DNA of 64,000 bases, taken from Pezizomycotina sp. ARF18. Taxonomy: Eukaryota; Ascomycota. Both the position numbers and the translations under genes were made by a program. A model generated the notes under the pieces. The model did no database searches, was not told the origin of the DNA, and was given only the letters and a program-made list of their open reading frames with translations. Positions 12,321-23,789 of the stretch are shown here, in pieces. Every line of letters starts with the position of its first letter. Within the stretch, counting starts at the first letter, position 1. Location of the stretch: assembly GCA_002224055.1 (NCBI GenBank), contig AZLU01000177.1, forward strand, positions 1 to 64,000, written 5' to 3'.

Positions 12321-13667
12321 TGTTGATTGCAACGAAGGGACTTTTAGGATTTAGCACTTACATCAGTTTAAGAATATTATCGCATAGTCTAATTGATTAA
12401 TACATATACCTTTCTCTTGTGATTTTGGGAGTAAAGCAGTCTAATAATAAGCATCAACTGCACAAACGGCAATGACTTCAACACGGAGTAAGGCTTTAGA
12501 GGGCAGATAGGTTAAAAATGTCTTGCGGGACAACCGATTAGGTAATGCTCTGTTGAAAGCCATTATATATATCTTCTATTAGACATTAGACGTTCTCCAG
12601 TTAACCATTATTGTCGTACTCATTGGGAGAAGCAATATGTCGTAGCTACCTACGAATGGTACCAGATGCATTTTTTCCTAGATACTGAGCCCTTAAAATA
12701 GTTTTACCGTCTGGCAATTTCAGTTGTCTCGGTGGCCGATTATTGAGTTACAGACAGTAGATTGCTTTAACATAGATTGCTAAGCTCTTTATAAGAACCC
12801 GAGACCAGTCTCCTTTATATTTAGGTGTGTATTAAAATTTCCGTGTGTTTGTGTCTTATAGCCTATAGACTTACGATCATATCAGCCCGGCGAGTTTCAC
12901 CAGAACCTGACCTTCCTATCTGCTAATCAAGGACGAACTCAAATTCTTTGATCGAAATTTTCCATTAATATCGAGCGACGAAGTGCCGGAGCTTACTTAT
13001 ACTCGGCATGGTAAATGGTCTTGGTGAATTTATTTCCGGTTCTATCTGGAGAACAAAACCCTTTCTGGCTGATATTGCTATCGTTTGAAGGGGATATCTC
13101 ATGAAATAAGAAATTTTATAAACATGCCGTCTCGATTGACCCAGGTATAACGAACAGGCGTGTTCAGTAAGCTTCACATTTTTCCAAATCAAAGATGCAT
13201 TCCTTCCCCGACTCTGTTAATCCTTAATTAGAGTAGCTACTATAAGGCCGGCATTGTTTTTCGTCGTATTAACCATAAATATCGTCAAGTCAACGAAGCA
13301 TTTGATAAAGTTCCCGCAGGTCAGCACAGCGTTGTTACACTAAGGAGTCCACGTGTTTCCATTGAAAGATGTCGAGAAATCGGCCAGGACATGACCCCCA
13401 CTATCCGGTACGATATTATATCATACGACGTTAGAAACTTTTAGTAGGCAAGATAACCATCCTTCCAAAACCAAAGACAATCTCTTTGCGTACTGGCAGG
13501 TTTATCCACTACATCGAAAATGTCCCCTAATATGTTCTAAATTCTAAGCGTGTATCTGACCCTTGCATGAGGCAGAGTAATTGAAATCGTCAATTGGCAC
13601 CGCTGTACTTATTCTGGGGGCTGAGATTTAAAAACTTGTGACGTTCAAATTTCGAGCTATGCCCTTG

Positions 13668-13712
<45 letters not shown>

Positions 13713-13969
13713 TATCAGCACGGTACTCATGATCATGTCACACCAATAACCACTCAAGTACACTAGCGCAGTAACTTTCGCTTTCATCGGTATATTTACT
13801 GTGATCCCATATATACTTTCGTTAAGGGTGATGCACTGCTAGATAAAAAATGACTTATATCAAAAAAAAAAAAAAAAAAAAAAGAAAAAACCAATATCCT
13901 TCAGTTGACATCTAGGAGTATTGTTATCACATTGTTTCGCCATCCATAATTATTCGCGATGAAGGCTTG
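12321..13969. other. Gene-free stretch between ACH1 and the NLR gene
   Basis: About 1.65 kb with no recognisable coding sequence on either strand. It holds the T/A palindromic tract at 13668-13712 and a long A run at 13861-13882. Confidence 0.5.
13668..13712. repeat. T27-A18 palindromic homopolymer junction
   Basis: A run of 27 T is followed directly by 18 A, forming a perfect self-complementary tract. Similar head-to-head T/A junctions occur at several other intergenic sites in the window. Confidence 0.9.
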
Positions 13970-16900
13970 TTATTCTGAAAGATGTTTTATAACTTCAGCG
14001 TGCTCTGTTTCTCCCATTGATATTAAATCCAGGTTTTTACCTCGATCCCGAGCTTGCCGTAGAATCAGCTCCCATTCGGTAAATAAGGTGTCCTTGACCT
14101 TGGTATTTGCGCCATTTTGACGGAGGTGCGTAACAAGAAGTTGCAGTAAAGCGTAATGCTCCCTCTGACACATGCTGCGAGCGAGTAACGAAATAAAGTC
14201 CTCAACGGAATCTTCTCCTCCAAAGGTAGGAGAGACATTGCGTCTTTGAGATTGAGTATTAATCTTTTCTCGATGATGTACCAGTCTTGCGGGTCACTTC
14301 TCTTTTCAAGGTACCGAGCGTGTGAAAGTGCAATTTTCGTAACCAAAAACCGTCTAGGTGTAGAGGCTTCATTCAAGGAACTGGGACGTGCAATATTATA
14401 AATTTCGTCGAGGGTGTTCGCCACACTTACACCGGGAGAGTTGTGTACGTTCCTAACGGGCAATACGCGGTCGATAGTCAGATCCGCTATGGCTTGGTTA
14501 AAAGGAAGGTTTGATACAGCCATAAAAGCGATGGAGACTTCAAGGATATGGAATGGTTCTTTCATTATTCCATGACCCAGATGCTTGCCTGTAGGTTTGT
14601 ACAGATGTCTAGAAGGCTGGCGCGAATTTGACGTACTACGTCCATTTGACTTTTATGAAACGCATCCCGGTTAATTTTGTCGTCGGATTTCCTGATGCTC
14701 GATTCGGGCTCATGTAGATATCCATCGCTGACAACTTCCCCCTCAACTTCTTCTGGTGCTAATCTCGGTATAGCTTCTAGGATTGCCAGCGATGACTTTA
14801 CTAGAGAACGAAGAAATCTAATGGAAGAGTTGTAAAAATAATTTAGGTTTGAGGTCCATGAAAATCCCTGAGGTCTCTCCTTGCCCCGCTTGGACTTGGA
14901 GTCGATGAATTCTGACCAGCAGAGGAAAACGATTATTTCAACATTATCGTTGAGTCGGACGGAATCCTTCGCAACACGGTCCAGAACTGTGGAAATTGAC
15001 TCGAGATACTTGTAAAGGTTCTTGGAGGAGGGTTCCCAACGTTACAGTCGTTTAGGAAGTCTGGCGTCGGCGTCATGAAATTCCTGTAAATGACGTACAT
15101 CGCCCGCTGCACTTGGTCTACTACCTCGCCTGAAGGGAGACGTCCCTGTACCCAATCCTTGACGAGAGGTGTAGTTGGACGGTATAATTTCGTCACTGTC
15201 GTCACCATTGCAGGTCAGTAAAGATAAGGCTTCTAAGATGCCCACACTCTGTTTAAGCTGCTCGCCCGGCTTCAGAAACCGCAAACTGTCCTGAATTGCC
15301 GAGGTAATCCCCATTCATGTGTTTCTGACCCAAAACGTATGCTTTTGGTTCCGATTGTTTCTCTAATGTCTTTCATGAATACGCCACCACCTAAGAAGCC
15401 GAGCAGCTCAAATAGTTTACCCGCTTGGGGTCTCTCTTTGCAGACTCGTTCAAAGGACACGTTCCATGTGGTCATTATGGATTTGTTGTAGCCCGAAAAA
15501 TGCTGCTTGAACTTCAAAAGCTCTATCCTCTCGGCGCTATCTTCGTACGCATCAAGTACCCTTGATCGTAGTGTTCCGGTAATAGCTGAAATACGCACCT
15601 GCAAGAGAGAGGGCGAGGGGCAGGCCGCTTAATTTGGTCATTAATGACGCTACTAGTGTCTCCGACGCATCTGAGGAAGAAAAACCTGTCGACTCGCAGT
15701 ATTTTCAAAAAGCTGCTGGAATCCAGCTCACTTAGAGTCGGGACATCGATTGCTATAGCCCCAGTCTCATCAAGGGCTAGCCTTCGGTCTCTAGAGGTGT
15801 AAATAGCATGGCCTCTCCTCCTCGTGCTGAATGGAAGCCTTTGATTGATCTTCTCCCAGATCTCAGGTTCTTCACCATTATCAATGACAAGTAGCCAGTC
15901 TGAGTGCCCATCTAACCACTCCTTCAGAGATGTGTATTTGCTAGAACCATCCTTGGGTTTATTGCCGTTAATCTTTCCTTCAATAACGTTGATATCGTCT
16001 AACATTGTTTCTATACTGTTCACTCGAACCCATAGAACGCTCGAGTTTCGCTCCTGACGCTGGTAAGAGTACTTGAGGGCGATCTGGGTTTTGCTAAATT
16101 GTGGCTCAGCCGGCACATTTCTTTAATCAATCCATGTCAATAGTAACAAGGCCGAGGTATGCTTACCCGATACCTCCCATGCCCTGGAGAACAATCGGCT
16201 CGGCGGGAAACCCCAAAAAATGGGTTTCAATACTCTCAAGGATCTCCCTTCGACCTACGAAGTTGGGTTTTGGGGGAAAGGTATATGGACTATAGGTATA
16301 TGGAATGTAGGTATATGGACTGTATGTAGTGTCATGTTCCAAGTCATCTTTGTTATTTACTAGTCTCTTATATGTTTCATAATTAATATAAGCAAAAGGG
16401 ATGTTTTGGGGACGGCATATCACCTATCCTGTTGCCCTCAACTTCTTCACTAAGCAGAGATTCCACAACGTTTTTGATGTTTCCCCACACCACTTCGTAC
16501 GTTCCATCATCGCAGGTCTCGAATCGGCACATCTCACGATGATCTCTTTCCAGTGGAATTTGTTTCTCGTTCGAAACATTCATAACCGCGTCCTCCTTAT
16601 CCACAATCTTATGGATCATAGTTGATGTTAGCAGAACAACAATATCTAACTTGATGATCTTTTTTTTTTTTTTCAGTCCACAATTGGTGACGATATTTAC
16701 GCACGATGAGATTGAGTTTCTGAATTTTTCTCCTCTCGTAGAAAGATATAATCCTCAGCTTCTCCGCACGGCTTCGAAAGGATGTCGTGAGTCTTAAAAT
16801 ATTACCAGATGAGGGTTGTAAGTCGCCGACAAGGCTGCTCCTTGCCGGCAATATCACCTTCGCTATGGTAAGAAGCTTCTTCGCCCACGTCGCCACATCC

Positions 16901-17818
16901 GTGCCCTTGTGTGGTGTTCCGAAGAAGCAAATAGCCCTTGTCGATGATGAAATATCTCGAAAGTCCTCTTGGTCTTCATGAGCAATTATAAGCGCCTGCG
17001 AAGATCTTAGCAAAATTGGAAAAAGCTCATGGGAGCTTAGGAATGGACAGCTATATGAAATTATTGTAAGCGAAACAAGCCCTTTGCTCGCCGAAGACTT
17101 GCCTTCTTTACAATAAGACCGCCCAAGCTGTGGCAGATGAAAATAATGGGTCGTCCGGCGCCCTTTAATTAAGCAGTCAGATTCCTCACTATTAGTCCTA
17201 TGAAAATCAGGACGTATGAAGGCGTCTTCGAACCTCGATTGATCTCTTGACTTGCACGCGGTTTAACAAATCCGTCCAAAATCATCAATCGAGCTTACAG
17301 AGCGGGAAAAAGTGACTTTAGAGGCGTAACCGTATGAAAAGATCCTTAGGTTGGTAATCTGGCGAGGCAGAAAATCGCGAAGCCACATATGACCATTTTT
17401 GTGCGTCCAAGTCGAAGTATGATGGCCGTTGATTCCATGAACAGCTATCAAATCGATTTTCGCACTATATCCATCATCAATTGCTGCTTGATATATCGTT
17501 TATCGGAGCCACAAAAAAGATAAAAAAGAAAGAAATCGAGAATAGATAATTGCTAGTAAGCTTACTCTGCTCCTGCATCTGATAGCTTGAATAAACCGAT
17601 ATCGTCCTCTAACTTTTTTGGCACATTGCGCTGATCTCTGGTGACCTTTTGGTGATAGAGTCAAATCTGCCCTTAGAATTAATAAGATGATCATCTGCTT
17701 CTCCGATATTCTTGCTAGGAAAAGCTTCCTTTTCGGCGTCAGAACTGCCCCCCCTGCTGTCCGTCCCAAAGCGATGTCGTTCTCTGGGGAGATCTCTATA
17801 TTTCCTTGCACATGGCCC
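13970..17818 (-). CDS. NLR-type receptor: SesB-like alpha/beta-hydrolase plus NB-ARC
   Basis: Fungal NLRs with this layout are signalling NTPases thought to act in non-self recognition and cell death. Minus-strand order: a leader exon (ENDIALG frame, then SSDAEKEAFPSKNIGEADDH, LEDDIGLFKLSDAGAE, donor GTAAGC near 17566); IDLIAVHGINGHHTSTWTH and WLRDFLPRQITNLRIFSYGY (17486-17300); the nucleophile elbow GRPIIFICHSLGGLIVKKA (near 17100-17160); ICFFGTPHKGTDVATWAKK; and DHREMCRF with YEVVWGNIK, the usual end of SesB-like domains. Then a Tyr/Pro linker, NFVGRREILESIE, and the P-loop QGMGGIGKTQIALKYSY, split by a 73-nt intron (16166-16094). Walker B is LLVIDNGEE, sensor-like AIYTSRDRRLA, and the winged-helix part TTWNVSFERV ... 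GKLFELLGFLGG (15350-15500). The roughly 1.3 kb C-terminal part to 13970 shows no WD40, ankyrin or clear TPR repeats. Several single-base shifts are present. The true start may lie further upstream, in the repeat block at 17990-18672. Confidence 0.82.
16280..16324 (-). repeat. Three 15-nt repeats coding a Tyr-Pro-Tyr-Thr linker in the NLR gene
   Basis: Three tandem 15-nt units (GGTATATGGACTATA and two near copies on the plus strand) encode YSPYT, YIPYT and YSPYT on the coding strand, placed exactly between the hydrolase domain and the FVGR start of the NB-ARC domain. Confidence 0.85.
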
Positions 17819-17989
17819 TGATTAGGGCGACACCCACCGTACGACGGACGGTAAATGATTGACTTTTTTTTTTGGAGCATTTGATTCAAATAAAATTTAG
17901 CTACTCATATGGAACGAAGGAAATCAAGAGTATAAAATTGGGTTTTAATCGTAGTCTCTTGCGCCACCAATCGATTCACTCTCATTAGC

Positions 17990-18672
17990 TTACTTTGTGG
18001 TGAGAACTTGAGGCGTGTTCTCAATATTTCCATAGGATAGAGGTGAATTCTCAGTAATGCCAGGAGAACTGCAACAAGGCGTGCTCTTACAACTGGTACT
18101 AGGCTGTGGTACGCTCTTGGGATTCACCCGAGGACCAGATGTGCGCCGGATCTCGGGACGAGGATGGGGCGCGCTCCCAGCACTAGCACGACGGAAAGGC
18201 GTTCTCTCAGCATCAGTGCGATGTTGAGACGTGTCAGCACTGGTACGAGGGCGAGGCGTGTTCTCAGAAGTGGCACGAGGACGAGACGTCTTCTCAGCAC
18301 TTGCATGAGAACGGGGCGTGGTTTTAGTGTTGGTACGAGGATTAAGCTTGCTCGCAGGGTTGGAAGGTGAATGAGGTATGCTCCCAAACTTAGTACGACG
18401 ATCGGTTGTTTTTAATGAATTTATTTTAAGAAACGGTTCGGTTCTGGTAATAGTACTAGGCCTTTCGGCGTCTGTTTCGAGGCGATACTATCCCCCTGAG
18501 AGATCGGATTATCTTCCCGCACACCGCGCCGGTCTTTGGTGGCTCTTCCAGTACTAGGATTTGATATAATTCTCTTAAACTTGCAGCGGAAATCAGTTGC
18601 TTTCCCAGTATTAGTTTTAAGAGGAGCTTCGCTTCTAGCACCAGAACATGATCTTGCCGCTGCCTGCTCTAT
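17990..18672 (-). CDS. Ser/Thr/Pro/Arg-rich decapeptide-repeat protein or N-terminal exon of the NLR
   Basis: The minus strand reads continuously as a low-complexity, positively charged, probably disordered protein. From a possible acceptor CTAATATAG near 18672 it reads GARSEAPLKTNTGKATDF, then SNPSTGRATKDRRGV; after one single-base shift near 18477 it reads ETDAERPSTITRTEPFL and a run of ten-residue units such as RSHASAEKTS, RPRATSENTP, RPRTSADTS and RRASAGSAPH, ending ENTPQVLTTK. A TAA follows at 17990-17992, but the bases at this point are AAA/GTAAGC, a strong splice donor, and coding sequence on the same strand resumes about 170 bp on, ahead of the hydrolase domain of the NLR. It may therefore be the NLR's first large exon. 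I recognise no named domain. A separate small gene is the alternative. Confidence 0.5.
18000..18420 (-). repeat. Degenerate 30-nt coding minisatellite
   Basis: About ten diverged copies of a unit like CCTCGTACCAGTGCTGAGAA + CACGCCT (with small length changes). Unit length is a multiple of three, so the repeat stays in frame and encodes roughly P-R-T-S-A-E-N-T-P-R. Confidence 0.8.
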
Positions 18673-18768
18673 ATTAGAATAACGCGTAGGTTAATAAGCT
18701 GACACGTGTAAACTTGCTCGGCTCTTTTCGAAATTTCATGAATTTTCGTACCCTTTAACAAACATGCC

Positions 18769-18837
18769 TCACACCGCTGCGTATGCGTACTGTCCATGAG
18801 TTGCGATCAAGTCGACGCGGGTTTCCTCAAACTTCAT
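18769..18837 (-). other. Short open frame echoing the start of the SesB-like domain
   Basis: An ATG at 18837 opens MKFEETRVDLIATHGQYAYA and stops two codons later. RVDLIATHG closely resembles KIDLIAVHG at the start of the hydrolase domain in the NLR gene 1.3 kb downstream on the same strand. A GTGAGG donor lies just before the stop. It could be a first exon, a remnant of a duplicated domain, or chance. Confidence 0.35.
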
Positions 18838-20728
18838 AATAAACAGAAGTAGTTGTTTGAGAGATTAGAAGCATTGATAACCCCGCATTTCAACCTGGAA
18901 TCCAGTTACCCTACATTTATCGAAATGCTTACACTGTTTCAGCCTCGTCCAGCGTACACATAAACATGCATCCTTTTATCAACGCCCAATAGGGTGCCTG
19001 GTCAGTAAACAATTCTCAATAAATAACCCACGCTCTTTATATATATATATATATCTCTTTAATAAAAATGCATCAATTCTTTTCTAAATTTTTTTTTGAC
19101 GATAAGCACGATCAGGAAGTATTCTGCTGCCTCGAGGATACTTTGAATTTAGGAAGTCGGTGGCCCTATAGAGACTTCAGATTCTGAAATTTTTTATTTT
19201 ATTTTTTTATGGTCGCGGTTGAACGTACATGCTGTAGCTTCTAGATAGTTAAATAAGGAAAGAAAGCAAGGGACTGTTGCAGTTGGATGGTGGTACGAGA
19301 TTTAGTAGCACGAGAAGGTCCCCTGCTAGTGGGTGTGTGGGGATAGTTTTCCGCTGCTAATCCGGAAACTGACATCCACAGGCGAACTTAAACCACGGTT
19401 CACTATAGATCCAATTAGCCGTCGTTCATGGCCCAGCTCGCTTTCGCCACTAGAGTGCGCTAATGCGATTTATTTCCCTTTTTTGTTTTGTTTGTTTGTT
19501 TGATAAGCTTAAAAATGACCGTTGCTGGCAGTGGCGCGGACGGAATGCTTGCCTTGTGGATTGTTGGCGACGATAGACCATCGTTTTGCTATCCAGGGAA
19601 AAGAAATGAAAGTGAGGTATATAAATGGCTGAGGAAGGACTATGACACCCGGCGTGCTGAATCCCATATTTTTCCTCATTAGGTTCCTCATGAGGTAGAA
19701 CTTGAAGAAAGGCTTTTTTAGTCTCGTAGACGAAGTGTAGGTTAGTATTTATCGAATATTGCCTAAAATATTTCCGGAGCCATTTCCCGGATGGTACTAG
19801 CCAGCTCCTCAGACACCCAAGGCAGAACCGGGGCCAGATCAACGGAAAGCAGGACGAAACGTGAACCCACCGCTTCTTGCCTGCTGATCTTATAGTAGTG
19901 GTTCAACTTGTCAGGTTTGCGGAATGCTTATAACCTCGTTCATTCCTTCCTCCTTCCTCTAAATACTTGACCTACCGTACCCTTCCCGCCTCTATTCCCA
20001 CAATCCTGATCCTGATCCTCTCATATTCCTCGTCTTAGAAATACCTCCTTCATCGCAGCGTTTAATCCTCGCCGGATCGCTCTCTCGACCGCGATCCTCG
20101 TTGCTATAACTCTGATAGTTAGTTATTATTCTCCTAAATATATTGATATGCTTCTTCTTGTAGCTTGTTAGATTAAACTAGTTCGTGGCGGGAAAAGCGA
20201 GGCTGAGAAATAAAAAGAAGATAAACATGAAGAGAGGTTTCGCAGATATCCAATATATAAAGGCTTAGGGTTCCAGGCCAGGAAGGGGATGTCGACCACT
20301 AATTAGTAGTACCTGAGAGCGCACCATACATACATACATACATACATACATACATACATACATACATAGGCTATAAATATATAAATATATATTTAGTAAG
20401 GAAATAAAATATAAATTTATAAGGTAGAAAAAAAAAAAAAAATAGAAATCAAGTAAAAGATAGTAATAATAATAACAACGACTCACTTTCTACATACTTA
20501 GTAAGTATATGCTAGAGGCCCTCCGTAGCTCCAGACTACTTAACTACTTTTCTCACGATATCTACCGTCCCTTGACTGAACAGTCTCAAAACGCCCGACT
20601 CTATATGACACGGTCACTTCCTGGGGGAAACCTTCCTCTTACAGCTTTGAATTGCCCGGTCCTCTTGGCGTCAAAGTATACATAGCAAAAATCTCCTTCC
20701 TTGCTACAACTCTAACAAGTGCAAATTG
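18838..20728. other. Gene-poor stretch
   Basis: No protein I recognise is encoded here. It contains (TA)n near 19040, a CATA microsatellite at 20326-20368 and an A run near 20429. The part at about 19930-20270, with CCTGATCCTGATCC and pyrimidine-rich sequence, has the feel of a transposon end, but I see no terminal repeats or coding parts. Confidence 0.45.
20326..20368. repeat. (CATA)n microsatellite
   Basis: Nearly eleven perfect tandem CATA units, 43 bp. Confidence 0.97.
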
Positions 20729-20827
20729 AGGGGGTTGGCGCAATGGTAGCGCGTTCGACTCCAGCTCCTGCGTCAAGTGGGATTGGTGTTCATCGAAAGG
20801 TTATGTGTTCAAATCACATACTCCTCA
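20729..20827 (+). tRNA. tRNA-Trp (anticodon CCA) with a 27-nt intron
   Basis: The A box TGGCGCAATGGTAGCGC matches eukaryotic tRNA-Trp. D stem GCGC/GCGC; anticodon stem TTCGA/TCGAA; anticodon CCA at 20761-20763; intron 20765-20791 at the canonical position after base 37; T stem ATGTG/CACAT with loop TTCAAAT; acceptor AGGGGGT/ACTCCTC plus discriminator A. The acceptor has an A-C mismatch at pair 1-72 and two G-U pairs, and the T loop has A where G of TTCGAAT is usual. A T run follows immediately. It is probably functional, but a slightly decayed copy is possible. Confidence 0.85.
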
Positions 20828-20831
20828 TCTC

Positions 20832-20848
20832 TTTTTTGATTTTTTTTT
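20832..20848 (+). terminator. RNA polymerase III terminator of tRNA-Trp
   Basis: Six T at 20832-20837 and a further T run at 20840-20848, starting four bases after the tRNA end, as expected for Pol III termination. Confidence 0.8.
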
Positions 20849-20903
20849 GATGCCCATTTGACGATGTTTATGTTCATGTATGCTCCTCACGATGCGTACG
20901 TTG

Positions 20904-20938
<35 letters not shown>

Positions 20939-23789
20939 TCACTATTGTTATACTTTGGGACATCACCCAAAAACACGACAAGAAAAGGCAACACAAGGTT
21001 TCAACAATTTATCAATAGATTCAAATCATATACACCTCGACCTTTTTCTTTTCATTTTGGATTAATGCTTTTTTTTATATTCATTTTATTAGTCTAGGAC
21101 CACACGAATGATCCTAAATTTTTTTGTTTATTTCATTGCCCGAAGGCATTGTAGAGCAAAGGGTTGGTTACAAGATATGATTCATTGATTCATTGATTGA
21201 TTTTTCTTTTTTATCTTCAATACGCAGTTTATGTTCCGTCCCGTTATCATGTTACCCCGAGTCCATTTGCTTTATCAATTCTTTTGTAGGCTTATATCTG
21301 ACTTCCGCTCCTAATTACAATTGGGGGTTTCTATATATTCTCGCCAGCGATAATATATACAGCCTCGACCGCCGCGAATGTCCTTTAAACTCGAGAAGTA
21401 CTAGGAAACTATGTCGCCATCCTATCACGTCCTTGATTCAAAATCGGTGTGTCAACGGAAAGTTCTAGCTTAAGCATTATGCTCCCTGCAGTTCCCCCCT
21501 TGATATCTTCAGTCTTATGTTCTAAGATGAATTTTCAGAAGAAAGCTATTTAGAACTGCAAAAGGGCTATACTCTCAAAAACCTTTGAAAAACGGTGCGA
21601 TTAGGCCCACGTCGCGATGGGTCCCGTATTTGGACCAAGATCCTCGTCGATATTAAATTTTTTACACGGGAATAATTTATATTTAGCATCAGGCCAATAT
21701 ATAGCATGCCATTCAACTTCAAGCGAAATAAGACTTGCTTGACTCATTATGATTGGACGATACCTCAGCTTCAAAACCAATCCTTCTACATCCTCCTCTC
21801 AAAATTTGTCAGAAATGTTAGTATTTAGGTTGAAGGTGCTTTCGTATATAGATACCCTAGATTCACACAGCTTCGCTCTAGTAGCGGATCACTACGGTTT
21901 GTTCGGAATTGGAACCTTGGGAGTCTCAGCGCCACACAATTGAAGATGTCGCTGTTAGGTGTAATCTCGAAAAGCGGTAAATATGGCGGACACCGTAGGG
22001 CTGGTTGCGTTCATACGAGCTTTCGGCGGCTTATAAGCATAGTTGTTGAATATCATGACGCAGTTATCGGAGTCAGCCTTACGTCTCAGCAGGTATATAA
22101 TCGGGTACCAATCGCTACGAAACTCAGCCGGCGATTAACGCCAATATATTTGGATTTAGATCTGGCTATAAACGCTTCCGTTCGTGAAGTTCTCAAGTTG
22201 GGTGAAGATATTCGATATGGCACAATGCCACCGTTCTCTGTAACTTATTTATGATGCCTGCATTGTGTGTGTAGTTACAATATAATAATATGAACAGTTA
22301 GAGATGTTCGGTAAATTTACGAACGACTAAATATTAGCAAATGTGTATCATCGTGCCGTCGCCTCGAACTTTGTACGGAGACCAGATATCTATTTAAGTG
22401 TAGCTCTCTTACGTTTATACCGTGAAAATAGTTTCTGCGTTGCTAAATTCATATGAAATGTTCCCCCTCCCCAGTGTAGTGTTACTTTTCCAAATATCGC
22501 CAGGCCCGGATATGAGCTAGAACAATGACAGTGGGAATATAATCAGGAACTAAGTAACCGGTTTCCTGAAAATTCGAACGTGTTACGTGTAGTTGAGTGT
22601 TCAGCCCGAGACGCAAACGCCTATGTTTATTGCAAAGAGCCTTTTATTTTCTGTTCGAGACACGAACTTGATACTTCGTATATCGCCTCGTCGTACTAGT
22701 TTCTTCGATACTTAGCAGTACATTTTATCCCATTTTCCTCGTATACATATATTCGTCGTGTCTTATAAGTTCCTCAGAAACGTCTCCGAGCCGCCGTGTT
22801 CTTGTTGTTTAGTTGATACAGCTTGTCGATGCACCACTAGTGCCTTTGAGCGCTGTACCGTATCGCTTGCGGCTGACACATCGTCAGCAGCTAGTGGCGG
22901 AATCGAACGATCTTATATTATTCCAGAAGTGCCTGGGCAATTTATTATGAAAGCGGCGAAAAATATTTCATCGCTGGAGCTTCTGATACTTTAACATTCC
23001 TTTAACACGGCGTTCGGTTTATTATGACTTGTGTCCAACCGCGTTAGATATTTAGACCCGCTATTCAACAAATATTAACTGTTTGCAATGCATTCTGTAT
23101 GGGGAGTTCATCGAGATCTTCAGTACTGCTTTCATAAAGCGCGTTAGCACAGCAAGAGATCTAAAGTACTTATAGTAGTAATATCATATTGATATCGTCC
23201 AGGAATTATAAGTGTGAGACTATCAATGATTCATTGCATTCCGCATCCAAGTAGCTACCGTGATGTTCAGCGTGTTGGTTATGTAGCTGCCTGGCACTAT
23301 AAGCTCTTCGAAACGACCCTTATATATTTATTTCCGTGTTCTTTGACCGATGTCATGACATTATGAGGTATTAAAGGTATGAGTGATGCCAGCTTTGATA
23401 AAAAAAAGTGGATTTTTTTATTGGCAAATAAATTGTTAGTAGGGACGGCTAACCGCCTCGATCCGTTCTATAGCTGAAAGCAAAAAAAAAAAAAAAAAAA
23501 AATCTGTCAGCGACGGTCGAAACTAAGATTTGTTGAAAATGACGAGGGTTCCATATCGTCGACTACCTCTAATGGGGTCATTGTAACTGGAAAGCTGCTT
23601 TAAACCCTTTCACAACCCAAAGATCCATATTCTTTTTTAAGCTAGCAACATGAATTTGGCATAATGCGAGGCAATGCTTTTCGTGGAAACACACGCAACG
23701 ACCAGATATGTTTACAAAGAGTTCGTCCCAAAACAAATGAAACTTTCCGTACCAACCCAGAATATTCATCGCTTATTTTACACAAATAT
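20849..23789. other. 2.9-kb gene-poor stretch
   Basis: Several short open frames occur (for example 21940-22254 on the plus strand) but none reads like a protein I know. It carries a T run near 20913-20939 and an A run near 23483-23503. Composition resembles the 4.1-9.9 kb stretch. Confidence 0.45.

Noticed and set aside
19930-20520. Possible LTR or non-LTR element remnant next to the CATA repeat
   Set aside because: No terminal repeats, target duplication or coding parts could be found.
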